From Warburgia ugandensis (taxonomy: Eukaryota; Streptophyta; Magnoliopsida; Canellales; Canellaceae): 64,000 nucleotides of DNA. The position numbers and the translations under genes are program-made. The notes under the pieces were generated by a model. It saw only the letters and a list, made by a program, of their open reading frames with translations. It did no database searches and was not told the origin of the DNA. The stretch is taken from the NCBI GenBank assembly GCA_035236585.1, contig CP141126.1, forward strand, positions 69,045,414 through 69,109,413, given 5' to 3'. Positions 61,901-64,000 of this stretch are shown in pieces; position 1 is the stretch's first letter, and each line of letters opens with the position of its first letter.

Positions 61901-62792
61901 TTTATGCTGAAATGCCTTGAGCATTAATATGTTAGTCATCTCTACTATTTCTATTTCTACTATTTCTTCTTAATTTTCTAGATTGTCTATGACCCTTGGA
62001 CATGTTGGACTAGCTGTGAAAGGATAAAACCTGTCGATATTAAAAACACTTGTCAAATCGGAATACTAACGACTTAAAGAATCGTATAATCCAAGTTGAA
62101 AGTATCATATATATAAATCATAAGCATAATAATATGCATAAGATGCTCCACTGAATCCAACTCATGGATATATGGTATGGTCAACCAACCTCATGTCATG
62201 CCATATGCAATGCAAGTAAATTCTCAAACCATAGGGCCCACTTTGCCCATGACCTCGCCGCCGTGTGGTCCCCGGGTACCTGTGGACACTCGGTCATAGC
62301 CTCCATGAGGCATATGACACATCGACCTAGTGCCATGACACCAGTGGTAGCCCACTGTACCACATGCAGTCAACGTAGGGACATGCCCTTTTTGGGCGTG
62401 GTACTCATTCCACCTAATAGTGGTAGAGGCTGGGAGGCCACCCCAGACCTCTCGGCATAACTCCCATGAGCTTACTAGCCCAAATTATATACGATCAAAC
62501 AAGCAAAAACCACTTTTTCAAAACCTGTCCTCTTTGGGTCCCTCACAATTTCCTAGCCCTCACAACTGCCTACCTAACGTCTTTTATGCACTCCCGCGTC
62601 TTTTGGTAACCCTCAAGGACATACAATTTTTCAAAAAATCAATGCTCACAAATCATGCAATATATGCAATTGTTTGCAAAACATGTCTATGCATAATGTA
62701 TTTGTCATATGCATGCTGAATTCGTTTATAAAATTAAGTCATGCTAAACAAGTCATATAACTTAAACTTAAAGCATGCATTCTCAAAACAAT

Positions 62793-62896
62793 CATGGGTT
62801 CTTTTAAAAAGTCTAGTAGCAATAGAGTACCTGCATCAAAACATCATGGGTTCTTTTAAAAAGTCTAGTAGCGATAGAGCACCTACCTGGTTTAGT
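62793..62896. repeat. 52-bp tandem repeat, two units, right LTR of D
   Basis: Units start at 62793 and 62845, the counterpart of 57379-57482. Confidence 0.9.
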
Positions 62897-63596
62897 CACG
62901 CTAGCCCCCTTGTCCTCATATGCTCCTGCTCATAGTTTAGGGGAACAAGGTTAGCTTGGCCTATTTCTATAGATTTTACAATGGTTGATCTCACTACTTA
63001 GGCATTAGGGGTTCATTCCCATGCCTATGGGTCTCCTAAGGTCCTAACTGGGCCTTAGTATCGTCAGGTTTATAAAGGTTTAGTGGCCCCGTGCCACTAT
63101 CATAGTTTAAGGGTCATTACCACCTTAGATAGGGCCTTGATCAGGTATTTTATTATTTGGGTGTATCCGCGTCATCGATACAGACACAACGCCTTTTGCG
63201 GCACCTCAATCGAAGCCCTAAAACTCAAGTTATGGTTGTTTTAGTATTCAGAACACATGGAAGGCCCACAGGGCGCGTCCACAAACACACCGGGCCTTCT
63301 ACTCGTTTTCTCGTTTGCAGGCACATCCATGGACGTGCCTGGTTCAACCTTGTTGAACTAGTACACCCAGGCACCGTCCCTGGGTCCTTTGTGGCTCCCT
63401 AGAGCCCCGTTTTTCATGGTTTTTTATGCAGAAACTTGGGGGAACTCATCCTAAGACTAAGGGGGAGATGGGTTTGGAGGGGTTTTGGGCATACCTGGTT
63501 CGTGGCTAGATTTTTCCCATGTTTTCTCCTCTTGTTTGCTTCTGCACGATGGGTTTTTTCCATGCTTTTGGGCTGCCATTGGAGGCGCACAAGAGC

Positions 63597-63608
63597 TCTA
63601 TTTATAGA
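63597..63608 (-). promoter_or_regulatory. TATA-like box of LTR D (right copy)
   Basis: Same palindromic word as at 58183-58194, in the 5' LTR. Confidence 0.6.
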
Positions 63609-64000
63609 GCTTGAAGAGGGTTTTGGAGGGGGTTCTTACTGCCATGGAACGGCGGTGGAGAAACCTCCAGAATAACGGTTGTTTCTCCCATGCACACTGC
63701 CGTTCTAGAACCCTCTAGGAGGTTGAAGAAGAGGGGTGCCCGTATCAAAACGGGTCCCTGTTTTTCTTAGGCCAAATCCGTTTTTGAATTAATTTACACT
63801 TTTGCCCTTGAACTTCAAAGGGCCATATCTTGCTCATTTTAACTCCGTTTTGGGTGATTTTGGTCTTGTTGGATTTATTTTTCTGAGATGCACCTAAGGG
63901 TACTATTATAAGGACCAAATTTCTTAGTCTAGTCAGGGTGAACAGTGAAATGACCAAAATACCCTTATCTCCAAAAAGGGAACTTTTCATTTCCTATAGA

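Larger units (their letters stand above)
58634..62034 (-). mobile_element. Element D: internal region
   Basis: About 3.4 kb, alignable along most of its length to the internal region of A (14148-17600). Shared landmarks are 'ctgcgtactctgatac' near 58987, the 'aaaggcaa' block near 59910, and 'ctagctgtgaaaggataaa' near 62010 at the primer-site side. As in A, no Gag-Pol domain can be named, and the copy is broken. A (TA)n run lies at 58912-58936. Confidence 0.75.
62035..64000 (-). mobile_element. Element D: 5' LTR (incomplete, runs off the window)
   Basis: A direct repeat of about 56637-58600, with differences of several percent by eye. It holds the 52-bp repeat pair (62793-62896), the GC-rich leader and a TATA-like box at 63597-63608. 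By comparison with the left LTR about 35 bases more would complete it beyond 64000. Confidence 0.85.

Overview
The window reads as nuclear DNA of a seed plant, most likely an angiosperm with a large, repeat-rich genome. The evidence is the number of long LTR retrotransposons, the initiator-Met-tRNA primer sites of plant Ty3 (Metaviridae) elements, a Tat/Athila-type primer site and Gag relic, a TNP2-type CACTA transposon fossil, and a tRNA-derived SINE with an Au-like body. The species cannot be told from the sequence. I find no host protein gene, rRNA, functional tRNA or CRISPR array. Open reading frames are short and lie inside repeats, often antisense to purine-rich LTR leaders.

Layout from left to right: (F) 1-7680, a minus-strand Ty3 element: internal part, primer site and a long LTR that carries a solo LTR at 2646-4957 with a perfect 5-bp target duplication. 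(J) 7681-11188 and 20624-21053, a minus-strand Tat/Athila-like element with a Gag relic, a primer site and an LTR split by element A. (A) 11189-20623, an element with two ~3-kb LTRs inserted into J's LTR. (B) 21054-33620, an element with an LTR of about 5 kb and a shorter internal region. 33621-34440 is an LTR relic holding the SINE. (C) 34440-42423, a plus-strand Ty3 element with zinc-knuckle and protease relics. 42424-44505 is a CACTA relic on the minus strand. (K, L) 44506-51137 are Tat-type LTR and internal pieces, with a second solo LTR (47446-49432) that has perfect target duplications and sits inside an LTR of its own family in the opposite orientation. (G) 51138-53506 is an LTR relic. 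53507-55437 is a 965-bp tandem duplication that spans the start of LTR E. (D) 56159 to the window end is a minus-strand relative of A inserted into E.

Nothing here acts as a gene pathway. The region is a stack of insertions whose order can be read: J before A; F before its solo LTR; L before the inverted solo LTR; E before D; G before E is likely. Eye-counted LTR differences are about 10% for A and 6% for B. The 965-bp duplication (about 1% difference) is the youngest event visible. The most interesting signals are a hairpin kept near the 3' end of several LTR families with apparent compensatory changes, two solo LTRs with exact 5-bp duplications, and a CACTA transposase whose nonsense codons all look like C-to-T or G-to-A changes. 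All alignments were made by eye, so boundaries given as approximate may move by tens of bases.
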